DNA of 64,000 nt, from positions 16,864,001-16,928,000 of the forward strand of contig JBHGNT010000004.1 in the NCBI GenBank assembly GCA_043228905.1, read 5' to 3'. This document shows positions 25,201-36,700 of this stretch, piece by piece. Both the position numbers and the translations under genes were made by a program. Origin of the DNA: Azolla caroliniana (lineage: Eukaryota > Polypodiophyta). The notes under the pieces are model-generated. The model saw only the letters and a program-made list of their open reading frames with translations. It ran no database searches and was not told the DNA's origin. The number at the start of each line of letters is the position of its first letter. Within the stretch, counting starts at the first letter, position 1.

Positions 25201-28000
25201 TAATGGGAAATAATATGATATAATTAACCCATTAGATGCTAGAATATCCAAAATCTCTAGTAATAACCCTTCGGTATCCATTACATACATGCAATCCAAC
25301 CTACTCCAAGTATTCTTATATTGAGCCGATTGAAAGGTATAACTAAGCTCATCTCCCTTGATCCATTTCCATACATACCTTAACATGACTTCAATTTCAA
25401 AATCTCCCCATTCTTGAGCCGCTGGTCCATCCATAATAGAGTGGATAGATGTTGATTGATCTGTCTCAGAACAAACATTAAAATCCCCATCAATAAACCC
25501 GATCTACCATTATTAAGCATTGAGTTTAGTGATCTCCATAACAACATTCGTTCTTGTGAAACATTCGATGCATACACACCAACTAACCAAACAACTTGCC
25601 CTTCATAACATATCTCAACCACGATAAATCTTCCAAATTCATTTGAAACAATTACTTTTGGGGGAAATTTATCTCTTATAAACCTGACAATCCCAGAATA
25701 ATCCCCATGAACATTGCCAGTAGCAATGGACCCGGTTTCGGCTCAAACCGAACCCAAACCATTAAACCGTGACTTAATGGTTTATTGGTTCAAAGATAAA
25801 TAAACCGTTTGGTTTGGTTTGGTTTCAAATGTTATGATCCGATTTGGTTTCGGTTCGGTTCGGTTTTGAATTTCGTAGTTTAGCGGTTTAGCGGCTTATC
25901 GGTTTCGGTTAATGTGGTTCAATTTAAAGGTTTATAGGTTAAAAAATATTCTTAAATTTTCACCTCTAGGCTCTAATTTTGAACTTTTAATTTTAAACTT
26001 CTAGGTTGTAACTTATTAAATTTTATATGCATTATAAGTAGAGTCTCATTTTGATGTATGATTATCAAATTTATGACAAGTATGATAACCAAATTTATGA
26101 TATGTATGATATGATGACCAAATTTATAATAAGTGTGATAACTAAATTTATGATAAGTATGATAAGCAAATTTATGATAATTTTCTCACACAAATTCATA
26201 ATATATATGATAATCAATATCTCTAAACAATGGTTTGGTTTGGTTCTACATTTTTCGCAAACGGTTTGGTTTAAACAGTTCAGCTCTAAACGGTTCGGTT
26301 TAAATGGCTTCATAAATTTTAAGCAGTTTGGTTTGGTTTTTATTATAAATTAATGGTTTGGCTTGGTTTTAAGGCCAAAAAATCGAACCTAACCAAAACC
26401 AAACCGGGCCCATTGCTAATCACTAGCATAACATAATATATAACCCTTAGAATAACTAATTAATCCATCAATACGATGGCCTTTATGCTCTACTACACAT
26501 AAAACATCCCATTGCTGACTTAACAGAATCCTCCAAACCTCATGCATACTAAATCTAGAACACAATCCCCTCATATTCTATGGGGTGATCTTCATACTTT
26601 ATTTTTTCCTTTAATTAGAGAAATCTCGTTCTCATTCACTGATAATGTTTTTGTCATATCTTGAAATAAATCACCTAAGATTGCATACGAATTACTATGG
26701 GAATGCAAAACTCCAAACCCCGATTGCTCCTACAATGAAAAAGGCATTGATTTCCGTTTCATTCAAGGACTATATAAATCACCTTTATTATCAAAAGACA
26801 ATTTCTTTAGATAGTCCTCACGACGACCCCATGGTCTATTCCGCATGGAATTTGTTTGCTAAATCAGTGTTACCTTCTCCATAGATACATTATGTCCAAC
26901 ATTCTTATTAAACTTCTTCATTTTTCCAAAAACTATTGACCATTTCCCTTCATCCTCTAGAGTCTTTCCATCCTTGTCATTCACAAATTGTGACCTTCCC
27001 TTTTATTTGCTCTAAAATTGTTAAAGTTTGCATCTGATCATAATTTGTTGGCTCTTCATGTACCACTTCCACTACATTATTTCTTTTTTGAGGACACTCA
27101 ACCATGAAATGCCCTAACACACCACAATGGAAACAATGTCTTGCAAATGTACCCCATTTAAGCTAAAAATACATAGGAGGCATACCAGAGCATGCAATTT
27201 GCAAAGAACTTGACCTCTTTGTAGCTGTATTCCAAAGAATACACATCCGATATCGTTTTTGAGCATTAGCACTAGGAGGCACCAAGATCTCTCCCAACTT
27301 TTCCATTGTTGATCGTAATATTGGCCAAACCACCAAATATGTGCACTTTACCTCAAGTCATACAGGACACTCTTGCTTCAATATATCTTGGTATTCTACA
27401 AGTGGCCTCCACGGAACAATATGAACCAAACTTTTCTCATAAAAAACTGGCAATTTATTGAGTAATTTCTCTTTATACTCTTGTGATACCAAAACAACCT
27501 CATAAAACCCACAAGGACCGACATAAACATCTTGAACACAATCAGCTTGTAAAATCCCACGTAACCATTGTTTGACCCTCCAAAAGAAAGGTATATTCCC
27601 CATGAAAAATAATATGACCCCTCTATAAAATTTTTTTAGCAAATGAACCCAAAAACTCCTTATTGTCTATTTCTACCTTAGCCACTTCATCGTCAACAAC
27701 TTTTACATTCTCCATTATACAATCTTCCATTAGTATATTTGTCATGCATCTTAAATGTTCCCAATGACCATCATCTTTCTCAATATCATCTTGTCGCATT
27801 GCATCAATATACGACATATCATTAGTATCATCTCTAATACATCGTTGTCTTTTACCAATCCCCTCTTGGACTCGATACTGACTTAACCATGCAATGCATC
27901 CTTTGAGGAATTCGAAGACTCATCCATATTCATGAAAACACTAACATCCATATCACAAAATATATATGAGAGAGCTCACTTACAAGTAAATTGGTTGGAG
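22237..28000 (-). mobile_element. L1-type LINE, nearly full length, decayed, antisense
   Basis: Minus strand, 5' to 3'. ORF1 remnants run from 27817 to about 27000, with a DUF4283-like segment (27358-27642) and a CCHC zinc knuckle CFHCGVLGHFMVEC near 27105-27150. The apurinic-type endonuclease starts near 26580 (NMRGLCSRFSMHEVW) and continues to about 24900 (VVWLVGVYASN). The reverse transcriptase follows (24674-23750; LIKLLPKVPSPSSFAQWRPI then PLMDDHIMFL, where family members have YADD). The zf-RVT C-terminus is at 23311-22449 (CFFCSVELEHSRHQLLSC). Many stops and shifts break it. A hAT-like element interrupts the endonuclease at 25721-26418. The exact ends are uncertain. Confidence 0.8.
25721..26418. 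mobile_element. hAT-like nonautonomous element nested in the L1 endonuclease
   Basis: The 698-bp element has termini TAGCAATGG[A/G]CCCGGTTT in inverted orientation. Its subterminal zones are rich in GGTTTGGTTT and AACCGAACC words, with an AT-rich core of ATGATAA/CAAATTTATGA repeats. The flanking octamers are ATTGCCAG (25713-25720) and ATCACTAG (26419-26426). They match at five of eight positions and the three differences are transitions, as in a decayed 8-bp target duplication. Removing the element plus one octamer rejoins the L1 frame (GYILCYAGNVHGDYSG). There is no transposase frame. Confidence 0.75.
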
Positions 28001-28129
28001 AAGGAAACAAAGCAAGCGATCATGAGATGCATACAAACCGAATGGCAATTTTGCCTGTAACATTCTACAGAAACCAGCGTGCAGATACTCTTTAAAAAGA
28101 TTGCATTCTCTTCCTTTCTTTCTCTTTCT

Positions 28130-28264
28130 CTCTCGCTTACCCTATTGTAAGTTCTTACACTACAAGTTACAATGTCTTGGGTTCGAAACCCAATTGTCTC
28201 TAAGGGCCAATTTTGGTCTTAGAAGACGGTTAATATATCTTTCTTTCTTTCTTTCTTTCTTTCT
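28130..28264 (+). mobile_element. tRNA-derived SINE-like unit with (CTTT)n tail
   Basis: A pol III B-box-like word GGGTTCGAAACCC lies at 28179-28191. It is followed by AATTTTGGTCTTAGAAGACG and CGGTTAATATATC, then a (CTTT)n tail at about 28229-28264. The A-box half is diverged. The last 20 bases before the tail match the 3' end of the LINE family at 7.7 and 13.7 kb, as expected for a SINE using that LINE's machinery. It is not a tRNA gene because no cloverleaf can be drawn. Confidence 0.55.
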
Positions 28265-28299
28265 CTCGTTTCTCTTGTTTGGGGTGTTATATGTATGTA

Positions 28300-28370
28300 T
28301 GTATGTATAGGCCATTTTGGCCTATTAAAAGAACGTTAACAAACATATCTTTTACTTTCTTTCTGTCTGT
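28300..28370 (+). mobile_element. LINE 3'-end remnant directly upstream of NDUFA6
   Basis: Contains the family hairpin AGGCCATTTTGGCCT at about 28310-28324, then AACGTTAACAAACATATC and a degraded CTTT tail. It ends about 40 bp before the NDUFA6 start codon, so it forms part of that gene's promoter or 5' UTR. Confidence 0.7.
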
Positions 28371-28406
28371 CTGTTGTGTGTGTCTCTGTGTGTGTGAGTA
28401 GTCGCC

Positions 28407-29081
28407 ATGGCGTCGAGACATCTGTGCAGGAGAGGGTACGCGACGACGTTCGACAGCTCTGCAAGTCTTGAAGAGGCGAAGGAGAGAGCCATGTCCTTCT
28501 TCAAAGACTGTTGCCGAGCTCTCCCACACCTCATGGATATCTACATCCTCCATGAAACCATCTCTCTCTCTGACCTTCGATCCATCGTCTCTGCGCAGTT
28601 CCGGAAGCATCAGAATATACAGAACCCTAAGGTAGGAAGAATAAACACGCTGTGCGTGAACTCAAAGAGGATATCTTGTTTTTTTTTATTCTTTAGGTTG
28701 ATCTCCTTCAATTGCGATGAAATTTTGTTAATTTTCTTTTGCGATGAACGTTTACTTTTTTTCTTTTGTGGTATCCTGAAAGTTCCCCGTTGATTCTAAG
28801 ATATATGCCACTTCCAATAAAATGTGTTTTTTTTTTTCTCTCTGGTCATTATGATCTCTGGTGGGTAAATATGATGATGATGGTGTATTTGGCGTTTCAT
28901 GGTGACCAAAAGAAGTGTTGCAATTCAGTTGGTAAGGTTGCATGGCAGAGACCAGAAGATCATGCGTTCAACCCCTATAGTCTGGGCAGCAGTATCTAGT
29001 AAATTAGTGCATATACTGAAATTTAACGTTGGAGTTCATCCATTATTGAAGACGGGGCTTATCCACTAGATTCTAAACTGG

Positions 29082-29139
<58 letters not shown>

Positions 29140-30696
29140 TTGTGTTTACAAGTACAGGCGAATTCATATGGTTCATGCTGAAACAAAAATAAAAGCTCTA
29201 GATTTACTAAAGAGTGGAATGATTCTGGAGATGGTTTATGAGCAGGAAGTTTTCCTCATATCCCAGTACTTGCTTATTCTATGATAACTCGTCGGGATCT
29301 GTTTTCATCAGCATTCCCTTGCTTACTCTATGATAACTCGTCGAGATGTTGTTCATGAAGGTTTGGGCCTATGACAGAAGTCGATGCCTGGTTGCCATCA
29401 CATTCATCTGGTAATGTAAGGATTGATTTCCCATGCTTTTGAAGCTCAAGCAAACTTTAGCTAGAGTGATGTGGTCAGCTTTCTCAATCACTTTTTGAAT
29501 GGTGATTGATTTCCAATGCTTTTGAAGCTCAAGCAAACTTTAGCTAGAGTGCTGTGGTCAGCTTTCTCCATATAGGGTGATATGCTTCTCTTTGATGTGC
29601 TTGTAAGTAGGGGACCTTCACACACTATGTTGATTTCTCTTTCGACCTCTCCATCACATAATTTGCAAAATCCTTTGGCCCTAGGTATGCAAAGTGTTTG
29701 TCCTTCTCTGGCTAGTGGGACTAAATTCTGAATTAGCCTATTGCTTTGTGAGTACTATGGGGTGTATAGAAATTCGTGCGGCGCGGTCTCTGTATAAATC
29801 CATCCTGTCAGAAGTTCATGAAATTATCTTTGTAGTTGCTCATCTTTGTGAGAAGAGGCTTCCTTGTGATGCAAGTCTTTTGGGTCTATAAATGTAGAGA
29901 GATAGGGTTCCCTGTGATATGCAACATGTAGACATTATTACATTCGTATCAAGCATATATATTTTTCTTTGTGAACCACAAAGTTATCTGCCCAACAATC
30001 TGTTCCTACAGTCCAACTGAGAAAAGGCATATGCCAACTGTTTCCATGATTGCAAGCTATTCAGACAACTTTGTTCTTCATTGAGGATACAACACTGAAT
30101 AAAGAAATATGTTACAGTGGTGTTTCTATGATGAGATATATGTGTTATTCAATTGCAATGGTGGAACTCATCAGTTAAATTATGCAAGTTATTGTCAAGC
30201 TAATTCATAGAGTGAGAGGTATGGTCCTGGAAAGAGCAAGAGAATGGGTAAAGAAGGGTTCAAATTATTTTTATGCTACTGTCACTTAGCAAATGCTGGG
30301 AGTTGTCATGTATGAATCGATCAACAGATCCTCATTGCATCTAGAGGATTAATAGCCTATTACTTCTATTTATCTCAGCCCTTCAAAATTTATCCATTGA
30401 GCTCTTTTATATCTAGGTTTTTTGAGTGATATAACTTTCCCTCGAGATAAGTTTAGTTTTGATCATTTTATTCATGGTGATCCAATGGGATTGTGTTTCT
30501 GTAGGTTATAGATATGCTGGTCTTCAAAGGGAAAGAAGAACTGGAAAATATGACTACACAAGCAAAGCAACGACATCATGTGCTTTCTCAGTACATAGTG
30601 GGAGCTGAAGGTATGGTAAACCCCTTGAAGTTGGGAATCGCCGATCATGGTGAGTCGGAATTCTTGAAGAAGTTCTATATAAGCAACAGTGCATAG
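28407..30696 (+). CDS. NDUFA6: NADH dehydrogenase (complex I) alpha subcomplex subunit 6 / B14, LYR protein, two exons, 138 aa
   Basis: Accessory subunit of mitochondrial complex I, of the LYR family, which binds the mitochondrial acyl carrier protein. Exon 1 is 28407-28631 (donor GTAGGA) and exon 2 is 30505-30696 (acceptor after GTAG), both phase 0. The N-terminal half has ATTFDSSASLEEAKERAMSF and the pattern CCRALPHLMDIYILHE. Exon 2 gives VIDMLVFKGKEELENMTTQA, KQRHHVLSQYIVG and the C-terminal FLKKFYISNS, which match plant B14 proteins in order and length (about 133 aa in Arabidopsis). The first 12 residues (MASRHLCRRGYA) are basic. The gene looks intact. Its 1.87-kb intron holds a SINE-like unit, a GA microsatellite and LINE debris, and its immediate 5' flank is transposon-derived. 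Confidence 0.93.
28917..29080 (+). mobile_element. Second SINE-like unit, in the NDUFA6 intron
   Basis: An A-box-like TTCAGTTGGTAAGG lies at 28924-28937 and a B-box-like GCGTTCAACCCC at 28964-28975, a normal spacing for a tRNA-derived SINE head. The body continues to CTTATCCACTAGATTCTAAA and ends at the (GA)n run. The tail differs from the SINE at 28.1 kb, so it is another family. Confidence 0.5.
29082..29137. repeat. (GA)n microsatellite
   Basis: An uninterrupted run of about 28 GA units in the NDUFA6 intron. It reads as an Arg-Glu repeat in one frame, which is an artefact. Confidence 0.95.
29270..29770 (-). mobile_element. LINE fragment in the NDUFA6 intron with two internal tandem duplications
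   Basis: Minus-strand frames give a Cys-rich end similar to LINE copy A (LCIPRAKGFCKLCDGEVERE near 29640-29695). A 49-bp unit is repeated at 29271 and 29320, and a 93-bp unit at 29421-29513 is repeated from 29514. No intact frame remains. Confidence 0.6.
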
Positions 30697-33600
30697 ATGT
30701 AAACATTGTTTACATAGAACACATTGTTGTTTTGAACTTGAAGCATTGTCAAAGAGCTCAAATATTACATCGAATTTCTCTGGTTGCATGTCCTTAGCTA
30801 GGATCTTTCTTGCTTGATTATACTTTTCTCAATAAAAAGGATGACAAGATGCTGATAACTTGCTAAATCTCCTTGTCAAGGAGGCCAAGATTGATGTGTG
30901 GTTTGTAAGCTTTTGTTTGCCAAGGTGCTGCTTGTTACATCTCCTTCTCAAGGTAGACAAGATTTCTAAGATTTTGTTTGGACTATGAGTCGATTCACAG
31001 GACATTCTTTCAAGTGAAAAGATTTATCAAGTGCACATATGAATAGTTTGTTTAATGCATATCTTAAGAACATTACGAATTGAGCATATGTATATTAGCC
31101 AGCAACAGACCATGAAGGAATAACATGAAACTTTCAGAGGCACATGAAATGGCCATGCCTGAAAAAAGCTTGTCCTTTGCTTACTTCCACATGATAATGG
31201 ATTTGGATTTATCTACCAAGAAAATCCTGTTGTTATTTTGGCGCATGTGCTTTTTGTTGTATATTTTCTGTTTAGAGTGACCACTATTTTAACTCAGTCA
31301 TTCAATGTGCATTAGTTGAGTCAACTATATTTCACAGGCTGAGAGGCTATTAATTCATTATTACGATAAAGGTGATTCACAGACAAAATCTCAAGTAAAT
31401 AATGGGAAGAATAAATAATCAAACCTTGAGTTCCAAGTGTACTGAAGATCATGACCAAAGCTTGGCATGAATTAAAGAAGTATTAAGGTATGAGGTGGAC
31501 CTGCATTATGCCATTACTTATTTTTATTGCATCAATATATGCCTACATGCATTTGGCCATGTCATAAGTGCTATATTTACTTCCTAAAAGGGAGTATCAA
31601 TTATATGCATCTACAAGGGCATGCGTGAAGTGGAAGTTTCATGAAATATGCGAAGAATAATGGTTTGGAACGATCATTTACAATGAAGCTGGGGTTTGTT
31701 CTTTACATCTCAAGAAGTTATGTTGCTGAACTATATTAAAAGATTTATGGACATGAGAAATATGAAATATGGTCTATGCCACGGGAGAATTGGCTCTTGC
31801 AAGTGAGCTTGCACAAGTGGACTTAAAAGCTTATTTGATTTAACATTCGGTATCTCCAAACTTGAGAGAAAAACAGTGACATTGAAGACTGTTTGTGGTC
31901 CTATTTTGATTAAATTTTGGGGGCCGTTCATATCATTGTGCTCTACATATCTACCTGTTTTGATGATCCATTTTCTTCACTTTTGGTGGTAACGAGTTTT
32001 CTCCACTTAATTCCAAGTTTAATTCAAACTTGATGATTGCATCCCCTTTGCGAGTGATATTTTATGTGCTCTTGCTATTGTTATTGGTACCCAAGAGTGT
32101 CCTCTTGAGGTTTATTTGTTGAATTGGTCTGCCCATAGATGTTCTAGGGAGATTGTATTTGTAATCCCATTATTGTTAATAATGGAAGATTTTTAGATTG
32201 GTATCAAGAGCCCATGGTTTTTCCTTATTTGTGTTTTCCACGGAAAAACTACAGGTTTATTAATTTTATGTACATTTAACTATTTTCTTGTTAGTATGGG
32301 TTTCACTGGAGTAAGTTGATTGCAGTAAATTCCCATTTAATTCAGTCATCCAAGGAAAAGAAAAGCAATACTATTTGGATATCCTTATTTATAAATTGGG
32401 ATTTTCTCTTTCCTAACAATAAGCATGGACTATAAATGTAATAAACATTAAATTGTAGCAAAAAATGCAATAGATTTAAATATTTGGGAGGACATTATAC
32501 ATACAAGATAACTCTCATTTCATCGTAGTCTATTTGTAAATTTGTTGACATTTTGTGTTAAGATAACAACCAGATCCACTTGGAAAAAGATCCTATATTT
32601 GCAGAACTAGAGCATGGATAAGGATGACATGGTAGTGAGTATCATGTTGTTAAAAAGAAACATTGGGTCGAAAGATGAAGCTGCCACAAAATGAGTTTTC
32701 ATGGTACATAAATATGAAAGCGCATCTCAAATAATTCATCTAGTTCCTCAAGACTCCTTGAAGTAAGAAAGAAATATATTACAGGTCATATTTACTCAAA
32801 TGAATTGGTTTGGGTCCCTTTCCACCAAGAAGTAAAACTGTAAAAATTATTTTGGAGATTCATAGACTACTGTGATTAATGCCAACAAAGTAGACACACT
32901 CATAGTAAGGTAGTAGTCATATACACATCATGCCATTCAACGGGTTAAGTAGAAGCATATACATATATATCATTTAAGTAATTTATCTTGATCCATAAGA
33001 CTCCCTGATGTGAGAAATATTTAGTTCATATTCTTCATCCAGCGACTTGGTTTAGGGTTTAGGGTTTAGGGTTTACATCCCTTTCCACAAAGGTTCAAAA
33101 ATGTGGAAATCAATTTGGAAATTACCCTTACCAAGATGCTTACCAACATTTTTGAAAATTGGCATCTCTCTTTCTCGCACCTATTTACCAGTAATTGAAA
33201 TCATTATTACAGGCTATATAATAAATGCAATACTAAACAAGCATAAACATACCTTATGACTAGAAGTAACGATTGTCACACTTTGGGTTATGGATTTCCA
33301 CACATCAATATACACAGACTTATGAGCATTTGTGAATCTCTTCGTAAGCAAAATCAATTATTTTGAGTGGCAAAGATGAACACTTGACTAAGCATGCCAA
33401 GAGCAACTTGGTAAACAGGCCGAGTGCATTCGAATTGAAATCTCTTGGGAACAAAATGCTTTCATTTAATAAAGATCATAGCCACGTAATCTCTTGTTAT
33501 TCACCTTGAGAATAGATATCAAAATAAATAAAAATTTCCTTCAATGAGACAAAAATTTCTTATTTGGTGCACTATGAATATGACCCAAGAGTCCATTATA

Positions 33601-33701
33601 GAAACCTTTAAAAAGACCCTTCAAAGGCTCTTGAAAGGATTGCCCTTCAAAGGCTCTTCAAAGTGAATTATTTTTTCATTTTTTCTATTTTGTTTCTCTT
33701 T
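30697..33701. other. Intergenic region between NDUFA6 and the COA1-like gene
   Basis: AT-rich, with no supportable gene. A word TTGGTATCAAGAGCCCATGG at about 32198 resembles the initiator-tRNA primer-binding region of Copia elements, so the sequence around it may be an old LTR junction, but no coding domain survives. A telomere-like block is listed separately. Confidence 0.5.
33051..33074. repeat. Interstitial plant telomere-type repeat
   Basis: Three TTTAGGG units plus TTT. The block is short and surrounded by ordinary AT-rich DNA, so it marks neither a chromosome end nor a clear fusion point. Confidence 0.9.
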
Positions 33702-36700
33702 TCATGATTCTCTTTCAAGTCTTGCAATCTCTTCATTCCTTTGGGCCTCTTTGTCTCTGATCTCTTGAGCCCTCCTTTCTTCTTCGGCTTTTGCCTCTTC
33801 TTGTTGTTCCTTCTCATCCTGAGCATCAAATTCCCCTTGTGCAGCCATTGCCTTGAAGATTGGATCCCGAAGTTGCCCAATCAATCCCCCTCCCACATTG
33901 TATTCACTCTCATCACCCACTATATAGATCCGTTGTTCTGCTCCCGGAATGGCGACATCAATAGCAAGAAGCTTAAAATCGTACTGCAATATAAAATATG
34001 TTTTCAAATAAAAAACACGTTTAACATTGAGCAAAACCAGTAGGATTTTAAAAACTTGGATTTAATATATAAGAATTTTTAAGAGCATGTTGTAACTAAT
34101 CAAGATTCCCTCTGATATTGAGTTGAAAAAACAAAACAAACTCTATTTTAATCTATTTGTTCTCTAGCATATCCTTTTAACACCCTTCGGTTCTTTTTCT
34201 CTCTTTCATAATAGTGTGATGCAACTCTAAATCGAGTTGATGCTCTTAAACCCCCTAATTCTCTGAAAATTGTACAAATCTAGAACGTTCATAGAGAAAA
34301 TCAGCTAAGCTGGAATCCTGTTAACATGATACTAATTATTAAAAATGTAATAGAATACGAATATCCATCTATCTAACCATCTAGGCATATGTAGACACAT
34401 ACACACACAGATAACTAGAAGCAACATAATGAATAGACTGTAATTACCTTTCCCTTCTTCTTTTTCACTTCCACGCTGACAAGCCCCTTTTTCTCAGCAC
34501 CATGGATGGGGAAGAGAAGGAAACACCTTCGGCTACCAAGCACTGGTTTGAAATTTTTTAGCTTTAGACCTCCACCAGACATCACATATGCTCTCAAGTC
34601 TGTACCTGTCAATGGGGGACCCAAGACTTCCAATGCTGGGGCTGAAGTGTTGAGAGTGCGCATCACAATCCTATACACTTTGTCAGGGTTGATTGTATAT
34701 CTTGCTCGCAATGCCATTGCCTAAAAAAGTTCAAAGAATCTTTTGACAGATCGAACAAATATCCCATGTAAAGTTACATATACCTATCTATCTCTCCATA
34801 CATGAATATGCTTCTGTTACAAATGCATTTCACATGTAACACATATTTACATATGCTATGTGCGGCAATAAATAAATATCTTATTATATGTGTGCATATT
34901 AAAACAAATAAAACATTGATTTTTCTTTTTCTTTTGCGTGCTCTTATCAGTCAACTGATAGTCACAAAGGAGGAGTCAGGTTATTATCCACAGTGACATT
35001 CACAAGAAACAATGTGTTTTTCGTAGATCTCCTTTGTTTAGGAGTTCCATTAGTTTCAAAGAATGTGAAAAAGTTACGTAAAATAATTATATATATATAT
35101 ATATATCTTTCGATAAAGCACTAACTGATTTCTGGTACTAGCTTCATCAATGAGCTAATTTCATAGATTTATTAGTTTGTAAATCTAATTGATATCTAAA
35201 CTTGATAATGCATATCAGATACTAGTATTCATTTCAGATTTTCTGGAAAACGAATTTTGAGATTTTTTGGAAATCAGACAGAAGAAATAGAGATTAGGAG
35301 TGAATAACCCTGTGTGACACAAAGACATGGAAGAACGAATTTGGAGTTTTTAACATTCGTTTCATTATATAGTTATATTCAACAGAAATTGCTTTTGTAT
35401 ATCAACTTCCAGAGACATTACGTATGAAACAGTCTTGCATTTAAATGAAACAGATTCATTTCATATCGAATGCTTCTTTTTTGTTACATTCCATGGGATA
35501 CATTTCTTTCAGGAAGCGAAACAGGACCAAAATGTCCAAGGGAATTCAAGAAAACAGAATAATGGATCTGAAAAGAATAAAGAAAATGAATTGAACTTGC
35601 TTGTGGGTTTGTGTTTCCTGGGACTCATGTTGTGCTTGTTGAAACCGTCTTCCTGCAAATTTTTTATCCTAGTTGGCTTAATGAAGAAATATCTACAGGA
35701 GTGTGGCAGCTGTAGGAGTCAATCAGTGTATCATGTTAAATCTTTTAAACTCTTACTTTCTTCTCAAGAATACTTAATCATTCTTATTTGGACACTTTCT
35801 TCTATGTGGCACATGAATAATATTGTCACTCCCAGACAATTGTAGCTCACCAGTGTTGGCTCAAGGCTGCATAAAGCCTTGCATATTATGAAATTTCAGA
35901 CATGGTTTTTCTCATTGAAAATTAAGTAATCTCACGTTTTGTCTATGGTAAAGGTGAACATGCAGGCCCCTATGTACCTCCATCATACCATTCTTTGCAT
36001 AAGCTCTAGTCGGATGACAGGTGAAATGCATCACCAGGGGATCAAGCACCTATGAAATTAGCTCATTGCTGGAGCTAGTACCATGTTAGGGATGACACTG
36101 GATGCAAACAAATCATTAGCCTGCATCAACAGTGAGGATGGGTGCAGCTTTTGAAAAGGGGGAGATAGTATGAGAAGATGAACTTTGTCCGAAACTTTGA
36201 GTTTCTTCCATCACAGGCATGAATTGCATTATGGCAGCTCTGCAGGGGAGCTAAATGCCAAAAGCTCCCCAACATCAAAAGAGCTTACAAGAACAATTAA
36301 TAAAGATTGATGATGGAGAGTAGAGTCCGCAGAGAAAAGTAATATTGGAGAAGGAATGTCAAGTAAAGGAAGTAATATAGTAAAACTGTAGCTGAAAAGT
36401 GGAAAAGAAGAAAGAAAGAAATATGTTTTTGCTTAATTTTTTCTTTTCTAATAAATAAACATATTGTGTAACGTAGCAAGCATTCATGCTTCCTTTTGCT
36501 ATAGATTGTCTTTGAGGTGAAATTGTTGAAACATAACTGATGAATGCAAGTGCAGATCTTTGAGCATTTTGAACAGAAAGAAAAAAGTGAAAGATGAGTT
36601 GAAAGAAGAAAAAGGATTAGGATTGGATAAAAAGGCTTAATAATGGCTTTTATTGAAGTTGCCGATCTTATTACTCGTCACCTTTGCATGGCTGGAATTT

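Noticed and set aside
22449-27817. Plus-strand open frames over the L1 (for example 26051-26353)
   Set aside because: They lie opposite a recognisable antisense L1 or in the AT-rich core of the hAT-like element and show no family features.
28178-28192. Possible tRNA gene around GGGTTCGAAACCC
   Set aside because: Only the T-arm-like palindrome is present; no acceptor stem or anticodon arm can be drawn, and a (CTTT)n tail follows, so a SINE is the better call.
33051-33074. True telomere or chromosome end
   Set aside because: Only three units, flanked on both sides by ordinary unique and genic sequence.
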